Assembly (NCBI GenBank): GCA_038234785.1
Contig: JBBQTC010000007.1
Coordinates: 1-64,000, forward strand
Direction of reading: 5' to 3'
Source: UBA668 sp038234785
Lineage (GTDB): Bacteria; Actinomycetota; Acidimicrobiia; Acidimicrobiales; Ilumatobacteraceae
Length of the DNA: 64,000 nucleotides
A model generated the notes under the pieces. That model had not been told where the DNA came from, ran no database searches, and saw nothing but the letters and a program-made list of their open reading frames with translations. Position numbers and translations under genes: made by a program. This document shows, piece by piece, positions 1-9,493 of this stretch (its first letter is position 1; every line of letters starts with the position of its first letter).

Positions 1-2
1 AG

Positions 3-995
3 CACGCCGCGGAGCTGATCAAGGACGCAGCCGCCGATCTTCGCCACGACGTCAGCAACGACCTGCTGTCGACCAAGGCCGCGACGGAGGGGCTGCAGCA
101 CAGCCTCGAAAACAGTCCGCTTCCTGGCGCGTCGAGTGAGCAAAGCGTGCAGGAACAGTTGGCGGCGATGTCGGCGGCCCTGCCGGGGATGAACGACGGG
201 CAGCGACAGGACGCTGCGCAACGGCTGGACGACCTCGCGGCCACCCAGGATCTCGGTGATCCGGCAACGGCACAGGCACTGCGCGATGCGGCACAGGCAC
301 TGCGCAACGGCGACGTGGCCACAGCGCAGGCCCGCCTCGGCGAGGCCGCCCAGGCCAGCGCCCGCGCGAGCGACAGCGTGTCGCAACAGACCGCGGCCGC
401 CGATGGGGCACAGGTTGCCGCCGACGCCGGCGATCGGCTGGCCACCGCCCGCGACGGCGACCCCCAGGCCGGACAAGGCCAAGGTCAAGGACAAGGCCAA
501 GGTCAAGGTCAAGGTCAAGGTCAAGGCCAGGGTCAAGGGCAGGGTCAAGGCCAAGGGCAGGGCCAAGGCCAAGGGCAGGGCCAAGGGCAGGGGCAGGGGC
601 AGGGCCAGGGCCAGGGGCAGGGCAACGGCGGGAGTCCGTCGGGCAACGTCAACGGTGGCAACGGCTCGGCCGGCAACGGCGGCAAGGGTGGTCAGGGCAC
701 CGGAACCGGTCATACCGATGGCTCCGGCGGCCCCGACACGAACACGGTCTACGACCCCGCCCACGGCAGCGGCGGCGGCACCGGGACCGTCGGCGGTGGC
801 ACGGGTACGGGCCAGGGTGGCACCGTTGGCACGACCAACGGACAGACGAACAACGGCCAGGCGACGGTGCCCGTGTCGCAGGTGATCGACGACTACGTCC
901 GCACCGCGACCGCGGCGATGGACAACCCCAACATCCCGCCGTCGGTCCGCAACCTCGTGCTCGCCTACTTCGATCAACTGCAAGGGAAGAACTGA
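3..995 (+). CDS. Gly-Gln repeat protein of Bat operon (5' partial)
   Basis: The reading frame is open from the window edge to the TGA at 993-995, so the N-terminus lies outside. The visible part begins with an Ala/Asp/Gln-rich, probably helical stretch. It is followed by exactly 25 consecutive Gly-Gln dipeptides (471-620), a Gly/Thr/Asn-rich low-complexity linker, and a short conserved-looking tail of about 40 residues ending YFDQLQGKN. That tail resembles the C-terminal ends of large proteins found before MoxR genes, but I cannot name the family. The stop overlaps the moxR start (TGATG), so the two are translationally coupled. The function is unknown; a membrane- or envelope-related partner of the MoxR/vWA system is inferred from context only. 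Confidence 0.75.
   Translation, partial: HAAELIKDAAADLRHDVSNDLLSTKAATEGLQHSLENSPLPGASSEQSVQEQLAAMSAALPGMNDGQRQDAAQRLDDLAATQDLGDPATAQALRDAAQALRNGDVATAQARLGEAAQASARASDSVSQQTAAADGAQVAADAGDRLATARDGDPQAGQGQGQGQGQGQGQGQGQGQGQGQGQGQGQGQGQGQGQGQGQGQGQGQGQGNGGSPSGNVNGGNGSAGNGGKGGQGTGTGHTDGSGGPDTNTVYDPAHGSGGGTGTVGGGTGTGQGGTVGTTNGQTNNGQATVPVSQVIDDYVRTATAAMDNPNIPPSVRNLVLAYFDQLQGKN
471..620 (+). repeat. (Gly-Gln)25 coding repeat
   Basis: A 150-bp hexanucleotide-type repeat, GGN-CAR repeated 25 times, encodes an uninterrupted Gly-Gln dipeptide run. Synonymous positions vary (GGA/GGC/GGT/GGG and CAA/CAG) and the CAG share rises towards the 3' end. The amino-acid pattern is therefore kept although the DNA repeat has diverged. 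Confidence 0.95.
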
Positions 996-2011
996 TGGCA
1001 TCGAAACTCCCCACCGTCTCACCCGAGCGCTACGCCGAGATCGCCGACGAGATCGAGCGCGAGGTCGGCAAGGTCATCGTCGGCCAGGACCAACTCGTTC
1101 GAACGGTGGTGACCTGCCTCCTCGCCGAGGGCCACGCGCTGCTCGAGGGTGTCCCCGGACTCGGCAAGACCATGCTCCTCAAGGCCCTGTCCCAGGCGGT
1201 GGACCTCCCCTTCTCGCGCGTCCAGTTCACACCCGATCTGATGCCGGCCGACATCGTCGGCACGCAGGTGCTCCAAGAGGACGAGCACGGGCACAAGGCC
1301 TTCCAATTCCGCGAGGGCCCGGTGTTCGCCAGCTTCGTCCTGGCCGACGAGGTGAACCGAGCGACACCGAAAACACAGTCCGCGCTGCTGGAGGCCATGC
1401 AGGAGCGCGCGGTTACCGCCGGCGGCGCGACACGTGCCTTGCCGCGACCCTTCCTCGTGATGGCGACGCAGAACCCTTTGGAGATGGAAGGCACCTATCC
1501 CCTCCCGGAGGCGCAACTCGACCGCTTCCTGTTGAAGGCCCAGGTGCCGTTCCCGACCGCCGACGACCTGGTGACGGTCTTGGAACGCACCACCGGCACC
1601 CATTCGGTGGAGCTCCACACGGTCGCCGATGCGCCGACGCTCATGGCGATGATCGCGCTCACGCGCGACGTTCCCATCGCCAGTCATGTGCTGCGACACG
1701 CGGTCGACCTCGTCGTCGCCACCCATCCCGATGCAGCGAGCGCGCCGGATCTGGTTCGCCGCTACGTGCGCTTCGGTGCCTCGCCGCGTGGCGCGCAGGC
1801 GATGGTGCTCGCCGGCAAGGTGACCGCACTGCTCGACGGTCGGCCGAACGTCTCGATCGCCGACATCCGCTCCGTGGCGGTGAGTGCGCTGCGCCACCGT
1901 CTGGTGGTCGGGTACGAGGCCACGGCGGACGGCGTCGATGCTGCCCAGCTCGTCAGCGCACTGCTCGACGCCGTCCAGGAGCCCACTGCAGGGATGCGCG
2001 GCGCGCCGTGA
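995..2011 (+). CDS. MoxR-family AAA+ ATPase
   Basis: This 338-residue protein carries Walker A GVPGLGKT (residues 52-59) and Walker B with D118-E119 in LADEVNRA. The sensor region ATQNPLEMEGTYPLPEAQLDRF is typical of MoxR. MoxR ATPases act as cytoplasmic chaperones for vWA/metal-binding partners. The ATG overlaps the upstream stop by one base, and the gene ends in a GTGA overlap with the DUF58 gene. The order MoxR, DUF58, vWA membrane protein is the classical Bat (aerotolerance-type) arrangement. The true substrate is unknown; the family assignment is firm. Confidence 0.95.
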   Translation: MASKLPTVSPERYAEIADEIEREVGKVIVGQDQLVRTVVTCLLAEGHALLEGVPGLGKTMLLKALSQAVDLPFSRVQFTPDLMPADIVGTQVLQEDEHGHKAFQFREGPVFASFVLADEVNRATPKTQSALLEAMQERAVTAGGATRALPRPFLVMATQNPLEMEGTYPLPEAQLDRFLLKAQVPFPTADDLVTVLERTTGTHSVELHTVADAPTLMAMIALTRDVPIASHVLRHAVDLVVATHPDAASAPDLVRRYVRFGASPRGAQAMVLAGKVTALLDGRPNVSIADIRSVAVSALRHRLVVGYEATADGVDAAQLVSALLDAVQEPTAGMRGAP

Positions 2012-2871
2012 CGACCCTGCTCGAGCCGCAGCTGCTGGCCCAGCTCGAACGTCTCCAACTGCGCACGCGCCGCCGTCTGGCCGGCCGCTTCGCGGGAGAG
2101 CATCGTTCGACTCGATTCGGCAACTCCCTCGACTTCGCGGACCAACGCGAGTACCACCCCGGCGACGACTATCGCCGGATCGATTACGCCGTCTACGCAC
2201 GCACCGGCCAATTGTTCATCCGCCTGTTCGAGGCGGAGGACGACCTGCATCTACGAATCCTTCTCGACGTGTCGGCCTCGATGGGCCACGACGACAAGCT
2301 GGCCCAGGCGAAGCGCCTTGCTGCCGCGATCGGGTTCCTGGCCCTGACCCGACGTGACACGGTCACGCTGCACCTCGAGCCGTCGACCCGTCCGCCGCAA
2401 CGTTTCGCCGGGCGCCATGCCGTGTCGGCCCTGTTCGCACAGTTGGACCGGCTCGAACCGGCCGGCACGACCGATCTGCGCTCGGCTGCCGGGGACCTGC
2501 TCGCCCGGCCTGGGCCCGCCGGGGTCACGGTCGTGATCAGCGATCTCCTGACGCCGTCGTGGGAGCCTGCCATCGACCGGCTACCGGCTCGCGGCGGCGA
2601 CGTCACCGTGCTCCACGTCCTCGCGAAGGAGGAACTGAACCCGACGTTGATCGGTGATCTCGACGTCGTCGACGCGGAGTCCGGCGAGCACGTGCCCGTG
2701 AGCCTCAGCCACGACAGCGTCGCCACCTATCGCGAGGTGGTCGACCGCTGGCTCGTCGAGGCGGCGGCACGCTGCCGGTCGCGTGGTGCGGCGTACCAGC
2801 AGGTGATGGCCGACGACCCGATCGAAGACGTGGTGCTCAAGGGCTGGCGTGAGAACGGCGTCGTGAGATGA
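2008..2871 (+). CDS. DUF58 domain protein
   Basis: This 287-residue protein shows the DUF58 hallmark around residues 40-75, with GDDYRRIDYAVYARTG followed by LFIRLFEAEDDLHLRILLDVSASMG. The DVSASMG stretch resembles a vWA metal-site motif. The GTG start overlaps the moxR stop by four bases. DUF58 proteins are nearly always linked to MoxR and vWA proteins; their biochemical role is not settled. The last bases form a 17-nt near-duplication (2853-2869 and 2870-2886) that spills past the stop and supplies the next gene's GTG start. Confidence 0.92.
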   Translation: MTTLLEPQLLAQLERLQLRTRRRLAGRFAGEHRSTRFGNSLDFADQREYHPGDDYRRIDYAVYARTGQLFIRLFEAEDDLHLRILLDVSASMGHDDKLAQAKRLAAAIGFLALTRRDTVTLHLEPSTRPPQRFAGRHAVSALFAQLDRLEPAGTTDLRSAAGDLLARPGPAGVTVVISDLLTPSWEPAIDRLPARGGDVTVLHVLAKEELNPTLIGDLDVVDAESGEHVPVSLSHDSVATYREVVDRWLVEAAARCRSRGAAYQQVMADDPIEDVVLKGWRENGVVR

Positions 2872-2884
2872 ACGGCGTCGTTCG

Positions 2885-5800
2885 GTGATCGCGTTCGGCA
2901 TCTCGCTCGCCAATCCGGCCGGACTGGCACTGCTCGGGCTGGCGATCCCCGTGGTGGTGCTCCACATCCTGCGGCCCCGCCGGCAGTCCGTGACGGTGAG
3001 TTCGACGTTCCTCTGGCGAGCAATCGAGCGCCCCGTGAGCAGCGCGTCACCGTGGCAGAAGCTGCGCTGGAGCCTGCTGCTGCTCGCCCAGTTGCTCACC
3101 GTCGCCCTGCTCGCGCTGGCGGTCTCGCGGCCGGTCCGGCTGGAGGCGGCAGCGCTCAGCGAGCACACCGTCTTCATCATCGACGCCTCGGGCTCGATGG
3201 CCGCGCTCGACGGGTCTCCCGACCGGCTGCAGCTCGCGATCGACCGCGCGACCTCACTCCGCAAGGAGCTGCCGACCGGTGGCATCGCCAGCATCGTGAT
3301 CGCTTCGGATCGACCTCGTGTCGTCCTCACCGCGAGCGACGATGCGTCGGCGTTCTCGTCGGCACTGCGAACCGTGGAGACCACCCCTGGGCATGCCGAT
3401 TTCGCCGGTGCGTTCAGTCTCGCCGAGAGCCTCGACACGAGCAGCGCCGACATCGGGTTCGTGTTCATCGGCGACGGTGGCATCACCCCCGACGAGGAGA
3501 AGTTGCTCCCTCCTGCCACCCGATACGAGCGGATCGGCTCGCAGGACACCAACCGCGCGATCACCCGCCTCGACGTCGAACCCCGCGGAAGCGGGCTGCA
3601 TGCGAGGGCCACCGTCCGCAACTTCGGCGGCACCGAGGTGACGCAGACCATCCGCATCGATGTCGACGGCACCACCGAGAGCGAGCAGTCGGTGAAGATC
3701 GGGCCGCGCAGCACCAGCGTGGTCGAGGCAGATCTCCCACCTGGCGAGCGGGTGCAGGCGTATCTCGATGGCGGTGACCTCCTCGCCGCCGACGACATCA
3801 GTGTCGCCGTCGGCGCTCGCCGGCCGGACCTCAAGGTGCTCATCGCCGGCGACAGCCGCTTCTGGAAGGAGCTCTTCACGTCGATGGACGGCGTCGAGAC
3901 GAGCGTCATCGACGTCGCGTCGGGTGCCGTGGGTCCTGATGGCGACGGGTACGACATCGTCGTCTACGCCGGGGTGCAGGTGCCCGCCGCACCGCAGGCT
4001 TCCTTCCTCGCCGTCGCACCACCCGGCGGGGTCGACGGTGTCACGCCATCGGGTGTCGTCGACACCCCGGCGGTCACGCTGTTGCGCACCGACGATCCGC
4101 TCCTCGCCGACGTGGACCTCACCCAGGTCGCGATCGCCCAGGCCCAACGAGTCGTCGCCAGCAGCGACACCGAGGTCCTCGTGGCCGGCGAGAACGCGCC
4201 GCTCGTCCTGCGTGGCGAACACGGGGGCCATCGGTTCGCCTACCTCACGTTCGCGCTCGGCGACTCGAACCTCCCGTTGCAGGTGGCCTTCCCGATCCTC
4301 GGCGACCGGCTGCTGACCGAGCTCAGCGGGACCGCGCTCACCAGCGCATCGTTGGAGGTGGGAGCGGCGCTCCCGATCGACCCGGCCACCGCAGGGAGCG
4401 CCGTCGGCCCGGACGGACAGTCGCGGAGCTTCGCCATCGGCGATCCGGCGCTGCGAGCGAACGTCCCCGGCTTCTGGACCATCCAGGTCGAGGGGCGCGT
4501 CGACCGCTCGGTGGCCGTCAACCCGCCCGCCGACGAGTCGGCGATCTCACCACGCGACACCCTCGTGCCTCCGCCCGACGACGCGAAGCTGCACATGGTG
4601 CCTGCCCGCATGCAGCACTCGATGCTGCCGTGGGTGATCATTCCGCTGCTCCTCCTGCTTGCGCTCGAAGGCTGGCTGGCGTGGCGTCGTCTCGGCGTCG
4701 GCCGCCGGCAGTGGCGGGTTGCAGTGGGTCTTCGCCTCGCCGTCGCGGCACTGCTCATCGCCGCCCTCTTCGCCCCGACCGTTCGCCGCGCCAGCGACCG
4801 CGTCGCGACCGTGTTCGTCCTCGACAGCTCGGCGTCGTTGGGGCCGGCGGGCGATGCGGCGTCGTTGGCGTGGCTGCAGGATGCCCTCGCCAAGCAGCCC
4901 GACGATGCGCTCAGCGCCGTCGTCGTGTTCGGGGGCGACGCTCGCCTCGATCGGGTGCTCGAGAACTCCCCCGAGTTCGACGGGCCGGCGGTCGTGATCG
5001 ACGACAGCTCCACCGATCTGGCCACCGCCCTCCGCCTCGGCGGCGCAGTGCTGCCGTCGGATGCCAAGCGACGGGTGGTGGTGATCAGCGACGGACGGGT
5101 GACCACCGGTGACGCCGTCGAGGAGGCCCAGCAACTCGGGACCGATCGGGTGCAGGTCGACGTCCACACCATCGACTCGTCCGTCGGGGCCGACGCCGCC
5201 GTGCAGGGCATCGACGTGCCTCGGCTCGCTCGGGTCGGTGACGAGATCACCGTCAACGTCTCGGTCGCCGCGACCCAGGCCGGGCAGGCCACCGTGCTGC
5301 TCCGACGCGACGGCACCGACGTGGGGACCAAGAAGGTCGATCTCGTCGTCGGCGACAACACCGTGACCTTCACGGACAACGCCGGACCCACTCCGGCCGC
5401 AGTGCTCCGCTACCAGGCCGTCGTGACGAGGCCCGGTGACAGCCAACCGAAGAACGATGCCGCGTTCGCCGCCGTGCCGGTCGATGGTCCAGCGCGCGTG
5501 CTCATCGTCGAGGGCGCCCCAGGAGAGGCCACGACCCTCGCCGCCGCGGTGCGCGCCGGCGGCGTCGCCGCGGAGGTCGTCAACCCGGCGGAACTCCCCG
5601 ACGTGCAACAGCTCGCCACCTACGCCGGCGTGGTGCTCGTCGACGTGCCCGCGTCGTCGCTGACGGGCGAACAGATCGAGGCGCTGAGCGTCTCGGTGCG
5701 CGACCTCGGACGCGGACTCGTCACCGTCGGCGGCCCGCGCAGCTACGGGGTGGGCGGCGACCTCGACTCCCCGATCAGAGACCTGCTCACGTTCGACAGT

Positions 5801-7477
5801 GAGATCCTCGACCCAAAGCGACGCAAGACCGTCGCCGAGGTGCTGAGCATCGACACCTCGGGTTCCATGGCGGCGTGCCATTGCGACAGCGGCACCATGA
5901 ACCCGGGCGTCGAGCAGGGCGGCATCAACAAGACCGACATCTCGCGCGCCGCCGCCGAACGCACCATCGAAGCGCTGACGGCCAACGACCAGATCGGGGT
6001 GATGGCGTGGACGGCGGGCACCGACTGGGTGATCGATCTGCAACGCCTCCCATCCCAGTCCGTGATCGACGACGGCCTCGGCCGACTGCGGCCCGACGGC
6101 AGCACCAACCTCATCGATTCGCTCGAAGAGCCGGCCGACAAGCTGCTGGCCAGCAACGCCGAACTGAAGCACATCATCCTGTTCACCGATGGCTTCACCG
6201 ACGTGGCGATCATCGATCGCCTCGCCACGCGCGCCGCCGAGGTGTATGCGGAAGGCATCACCATCTCCGTGCTGGCGACCGGCGAAGGTGCGGCACCCTC
6301 ACTGGAGAAGATCGCGGTTGCCGGACACGGGCGCTACTACCCCGGCACCAACCTCGCCGACGTTCCCCAGATCATGGCCGAGGAGGCCGTGATCGCCAGC
6401 CGCGATTTCATCAACGAGGGGAAGTTCTTGCCCGAGGTCACGTCGAACGATCCGGTCGTCGCCCCGCTGACCGCCTCACCCGAACTGCTCGGCTACATCG
6501 CCACCACGGCCAAGCCGGAATCCAGCACGTTGCTGCGCATCGGCCCCGACCGCGACCCGTTGCTCGCGACGTGGCAGGCGGGCCTGGGTCGAGTGACCAG
6601 TTGGACGAGCGACGCGAGCGAGCAGTGGTCGCAGCAGTGGGCCAACTGGGACGGCTACGTCGACTTCTGGAGTCGCGTCGTGAAGGACACGTTCCAGTCG
6701 GGCGACACCGCCGGCGCTGCTCAGGCACAGGTTCGCAACGGTCGGCTGCACATCACGATGGAATCGGCCACGAACTTCCCGGACGGCTCGACAGCCACCG
6801 CGACGGTCGCCGGACCCGACGGTCAGCGATACGAGGTGCCGCTCGATCGCGTCGGCCCGGACACCTTCGAGGCCGAGATGCCGGCGACGCGCAGCGGTAC
6901 CTATGCCGTCGGGGTGAACGTGACCGCCGACGGTGCGACCGTCTTGGCCGGCAGCACGCTGGCGAGTGAGAGCTACCCGGCCGAGTACTCGCCCGGCAAC
7001 AGCGACGCGGCGCTGCTGGCGCGGGTCTCCGCAGCGGCGAACGGGCGCGGCGAGATCCAGCCCGCAGACGCCTGGAGCACCGACGGTCTCACCGCCGGCT
7101 TCCGCCGGATGGCGCTGTTGGGCCCGCTGCTGCTGCTCGCCGCGCTGCTCTGGCCGCTCGCGGTCGCGCTGTCGCGGCTGTCCGTCCGCGGTGCGACGGT
7201 GGCCGGTGCCACTCGAGGTCTGGCCACGACCGGTCGGCGACTGCGAGCTTCGCTGCCACGCCTGGGCGTGGCCGACCCGCACCACACCCCGACCCCCGGT
7301 GCAGCAGCGCCGACCTCCAAGCCGGCGACCACGGCGACCACGCCGACCACGCCGACCGACCGTGCACCGACAACGAAGGCGACCGGCACGCAGACCGCTG
7401 CGGTCAACGAGTTGTTGGCGAGAAAGCGGGCTCGACAATCGGGCTCGTCCGGCGAGGACGACGCCAGTTCACGGTGA
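2885..7477 (+). CDS. Fused BatA-like / vWA membrane protein
   Basis: This is an unusually long (1530-residue) membrane protein. Residues 1-80 hold two hydrophobic segments typical of the BatA N-terminal domain, then a vWA domain with an intact metal-site motif at D100-A-S-G-S104. A second membrane segment starts near residue 580 and is followed by a degenerate vWA start (D647-SSAS). Then come an amidotransferase-like sandwich (about residues 870-960), a third vWA with D990-TSGS, and a last membrane helix near 1410-1430. A Pro/Thr-rich tail follows. BatA-like and vWA/amidotransferase-like proteins are usually separate genes, so this looks like a fusion. The GTG at 2885 is the only start before an upstream in-frame stop. 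The 3' end overlaps the convergent ccmF-like gene by 74 bp. Confidence 0.88.
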   Translation: MIAFGISLANPAGLALLGLAIPVVVLHILRPRRQSVTVSSTFLWRAIERPVSSASPWQKLRWSLLLLAQLLTVALLALAVSRPVRLEAAALSEHTVFIIDASGSMAALDGSPDRLQLAIDRATSLRKELPTGGIASIVIASDRPRVVLTASDDASAFSSALRTVETTPGHADFAGAFSLAESLDTSSADIGFVFIGDGGITPDEEKLLPPATRYERIGSQDTNRAITRLDVEPRGSGLHARATVRNFGGTEVTQTIRIDVDGTTESEQSVKIGPRSTSVVEADLPPGERVQAYLDGGDLLAADDISVAVGARRPDLKVLIAGDSRFWKELFTSMDGVETSVIDVASGAVGPDGDGYDIVVYAGVQVPAAPQASFLAVAPPGGVDGVTPSGVVDTPAVTLLRTDDPLLADVDLTQVAIAQAQRVVASSDTEVLVAGENAPLVLRGEHGGHRFAYLTFALGDSNLPLQVAFPILGDRLLTELSGTALTSASLEVGAALPIDPATAGSAVGPDGQSRSFAIGDPALRANVPGFWTIQVEGRVDRSVAVNPPADESAISPRDTLVPPPDDAKLHMVPARMQHSMLPWVIIPLLLLLALEGWLAWRRLGVGRRQWRVAVGLRLAVAALLIAALFAPTVRRASDRVATVFVLDSSASLGPAGDAASLAWLQDALAKQPDDALSAVVVFGGDARLDRVLENSPEFDGPAVVIDDSSTDLATALRLGGAVLPSDAKRRVVVISDGRVTTGDAVEEAQQLGTDRVQVDVHTIDSSVGADAAVQGIDVPRLARVGDEITVNVSVAATQAGQATVLLRRDGTDVGTKKVDLVVGDNTVTFTDNAGPTPAAVLRYQAVVTRPGDSQPKNDAAFAAVPVDGPARVLIVEGAPGEATTLAAAVRAGGVAAEVVNPAELPDVQQLATYAGVVLVDVPASSLTGEQIEALSVSVRDLGRGLVTVGGPRSYGVGGDLDSPIRDLLTFDSEILDPKRRKTVAEVLSIDTSGSMAACHCDSGTMNPGVEQGGINKTDISRAAAERTIEALTANDQIGVMAWTAGTDWVIDLQRLPSQSVIDDGLGRLRPDGSTNLIDSLEEPADKLLASNAELKHIILFTDGFTDVAIIDRLATRAAEVYAEGITISVLATGEGAAPSLEKIAVAGHGRYYPGTNLADVPQIMAEEAVIASRDFINEGKFLPEVTSNDPVVAPLTASPELLGYIATTAKPESSTLLRIGPDRDPLLATWQAGLGRVTSWTSDASEQWSQQWANWDGYVDFWSRVVKDTFQSGDTAGAAQAQVRNGRLHITMESATNFPDGSTATATVAGPDGQRYEVPLDRVGPDTFEAEMPATRSGTYAVGVNVTADGATVLAGSTLASESYPAEYSPGNSDAALLARVSAAANGRGEIQPADAWSTDGLTAGFRRMALLGPLLLLAALLWPLAVALSRLSVRGATVAGATRGLATTGRRLRASLPRLGVADPHHTPTPGAAAPTSKPATTATTPTTPTDRAPTTKATGTQTAAVNELLARKRARQSGSSGEDDASSR

Positions 7478-8909
7478 GCACGCCAGCAGTGGTGAGCAGC
7501 ACGCCGAACCACACCATCCACATCAGAGGTCGCTGGCGGACGACGACGGTCATCGCACCACTGTCGCTGGCGTCGACGAGTGTGACCTGGATGTCGCGCC
7601 ATGGGCGGGTGACCATTGCCGTCTCGGCGAGGACCCCTCCACGTTCCGGATAGGCGACGAGCGCCGGGCGCATCAGCCGGCCGTTCACCTCGACGTCGGC
7701 GACCACCGCCTGCACGTCCGGACGCGGCCCCGGCTCCACCGACACCCCGCGGGCGACCACATCGAGACCAGCGGCTCGCACCATGAGGTCGGGGCCAAGC
7801 GTGACCTGCTGTTGCTGGTCGAACGTGGTCGCACCGATGCCGATCAGGAGCACCAGCATCCCGACGTGCGCGAGGCGGGCATGGGGTCGACGAGTTCGCA
7901 TCGCGAGAAAGGGAACGCAGACCAGCGCCACCAACCCGACCGTGCGGGCAAAGAACTCCCCCCGCACCGCAGCGGGCCGGGATGCGACGACGTCGATCGC
8001 CACGGGCGCCAACGTTCCCAGTGCCACCACCACGAGAACCACGGCCCCCGCAATCGCGGGCACTCGCGACGCCGGGTCGAGCGCGTCCGAGGTCACTCGT
8101 GGCCGAAGCCAGGCGAACGCGAGCGCACTGGCAAGGGTCAGCCCGAGCATGGCCCACCCGACGCTGGCCTGCTCCGAGAACCCGTGGATGCTGGGGGTCG
8201 CGCCTGACCGCACGAGCGTGGCGCCCACCAGCACCAGCATCCACGGCGCGAGCGTGAACGAGCGCCGCTCGGGCACGTGGAGCGCGACGATCGCGGCCAG
8301 CCACACCATCAGCGACGTGTTCTCGACCGGATCCCAGGCCCAGTACCCGCCCCATCCCTGCTCGACGTAGCTCCACAGCCCACCGATGGCCATCGCCAGG
8401 GCAACGATGGCGATGACGGCCCGCAGCCAAGTGGTCGGGGCTCGGCCGTCGAGCGCGAACATCGCCGCCCCGAGTGCACAGGCCAACCCGATGTACAGCA
8501 ACGGCGGATGCACCGCCATCGCCGGATGCTCGAGGATCGGCGTCAGCCCGAAGCCTCGCAACGCGGGTGCGTCGAGTGTGCCGAACGGACTCACCAACCA
8601 GAGGTCGATCGCGGTGAGCGCCACCACCGTCGTCGTTGCCAACCACACCACCGCGGGACGCCGCACCCGCCATGCGGCGACCGATGCGACGATTCCGACG
8701 ACGCCGGCGAACAGCAGGAGTGATCCTTCGCTACCACCCCACACTCCGGCGAGCCGGTAGTACCACGCTGCGTCTCGACGGCTCTGACCGGCGACGTATC
8801 GCCAATCGAGTTCGTTGGTGAAGAACGCGACCCCGAGTCGGGCGAGCGCCAGCCACACCACGATCGTGACGGCCCAGAGGGCGTTGCGGGCTGCGGTGAT
8901 GGGCTGCAC
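7404..8909 (-). CDS. ccmF: CcmF-like cytochrome c biogenesis protein
   Basis: This polytopic membrane protein of 501 residues belongs to the CcmF/CcsA haem-handling family. It shows the N-terminal WGGSEGSLLLF signature (near residue 58) and the tryptophan-rich WGGYWAWDPVENTSLMVWL motif (about residues 186-204). Such proteins carry haem for attachment to apocytochrome c on the outer face of the membrane. It is shorter than typical CcmF (about 650 residues), mainly at the C-terminus, and no other ccm genes are in the window. The GTG start at 8909 is preceded by the arsI-like gene 33 bp upstream. The last 74 bp overlap the convergent vWA gene. Confidence 0.85.
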   Translation of the reverse strand: MQPITAARNALWAVTIVVWLALARLGVAFFTNELDWRYVAGQSRRDAAWYYRLAGVWGGSEGSLLLFAGVVGIVASVAAWRVRRPAVVWLATTTVVALTAIDLWLVSPFGTLDAPALRGFGLTPILEHPAMAVHPPLLYIGLACALGAAMFALDGRAPTTWLRAVIAIVALAMAIGGLWSYVEQGWGGYWAWDPVENTSLMVWLAAIVALHVPERRSFTLAPWMLVLVGATLVRSGATPSIHGFSEQASVGWAMLGLTLASALAFAWLRPRVTSDALDPASRVPAIAGAVVLVVVALGTLAPVAIDVVASRPAAVRGEFFARTVGLVALVCVPFLAMRTRRPHARLAHVGMLVLLIGIGATTFDQQQQVTLGPDLMVRAAGLDVVARGVSVEPGPRPDVQAVVADVEVNGRLMRPALVAYPERGGVLAETAMVTRPWRDIQVTLVDASDSGAMTVVVRQRPLMWMVWFGVLLTTAGVLTVNWRRPRRTSPIVEPAFSPTTR

Positions 8910-8942
8910 CTTTTCAGTCTTGTCGGCCCGACGGGCCTCCGT

Positions 8943-9386
8943 TCAGCAGCAACGCCCGAGCGTCACCGGCTCGGTGGTCGAGGCCGGCTCGCAGCACGTC
9001 GATTCCGGCGCGTACATCACGTCCGCAGGGGCGAGGACCGTGTAGATCTCGAAGTCGGTGGGGCCGCCCTCGACCCAGAACTTGTCCTGGACGGCGAAAC
9101 AACACGTGGTCTCTCCATCGACCACGCTGCCGAGACCGGCGGAGGTGATGCGCTGATGCTCCTCGGCCACCTGCTCGCGCGTCTCGACCTCCACCCCGAG
9201 GTGATTGATCGATCCGTGCTCGGCCTCGGCGTTCTCGATGAGCACGAGCTTGAGCGGCGGCTCGACGATGGCGAAGTTCGCGTAGCCCGGCTTGATCTTC
9301 GCCGGGCTCGTTGCGAACAACGCGCTGTAGTGCGCGGTGGCCGCGTCGAGATCGGTGACGTTGAGGGCGAGCTGCACTCGTGACAT
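8943..9386 (-). CDS. arsI: ArsI-like C-As lyase / CadI-family dioxygenase
   Basis: This 147-residue vicinal-oxygen-chelate protein begins MSRVQLALNVTDL. Probable metal ligands are Q5, H62 and E113, and a vicinal pair C95-C96 sits in TTCCFAVQDKFWV. This layout is that of ArsI, the non-haem iron enzyme that cleaves the carbon-arsenic bond of trivalent organoarsenicals; older annotations call such proteins CadI. The ATG at 9386 is preceded by a strong AAGGAG site. Further cysteines lie in the tail (CCEP and a terminal CC). The gene is divergent from arsR and its promoter carries a palindrome. No arsM, arsB or arsC is visible. Confidence 0.88.
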   Translation of the reverse strand: MSRVQLALNVTDLDAATAHYSALFATSPAKIKPGYANFAIVEPPLKLVLIENAEAEHGSINHLGVEVETREQVAEEHQRITSAGLGSVVDGETTCCFAVQDKFWVEGGPTDFEIYTVLAPADVMYAPESTCCEPASTTEPVTLGRCC

Positions 9387-9422
9387 GGTGGCTCCTTCGG
9401 AACGGGATCGGTTGCTATATTG

Positions 9423-9467
9423 ATCGATGTCGATACCATATCGGAGACATTGATGAGTGTCAATGTC
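9423..9467 (-). promoter_or_regulatory. arsI promoter with ArsR-type operators
   Basis: On the minus strand TTGACA (9458-9463) and TATGGT (9435-9440) are separated by exactly 17 bp, a near-consensus sigma70-type promoter. A perfect inverted repeat of 8-bp arms with a 6-bp spacer (GACATTGA at 9446-9453, TCAATGTC at 9460-9467) covers the -35 box. A second shorter palindrome (ATCGATGTCGAT, 9423-9434) lies just downstream of the -10 box. Both are well placed for repression by the divergent ArsR protein; binding itself is inferred. Confidence 0.85.
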
Positions 9468-9493
9468 TTGTTCGAACTTCGCGAGGAGTCCCC

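Noticed and set aside
4547..6172. A 541-codon minus-strand frame inside the vWA gene.
   Set aside because: It is an antisense shadow; the plus-strand frame has recognisable vWA motifs throughout.
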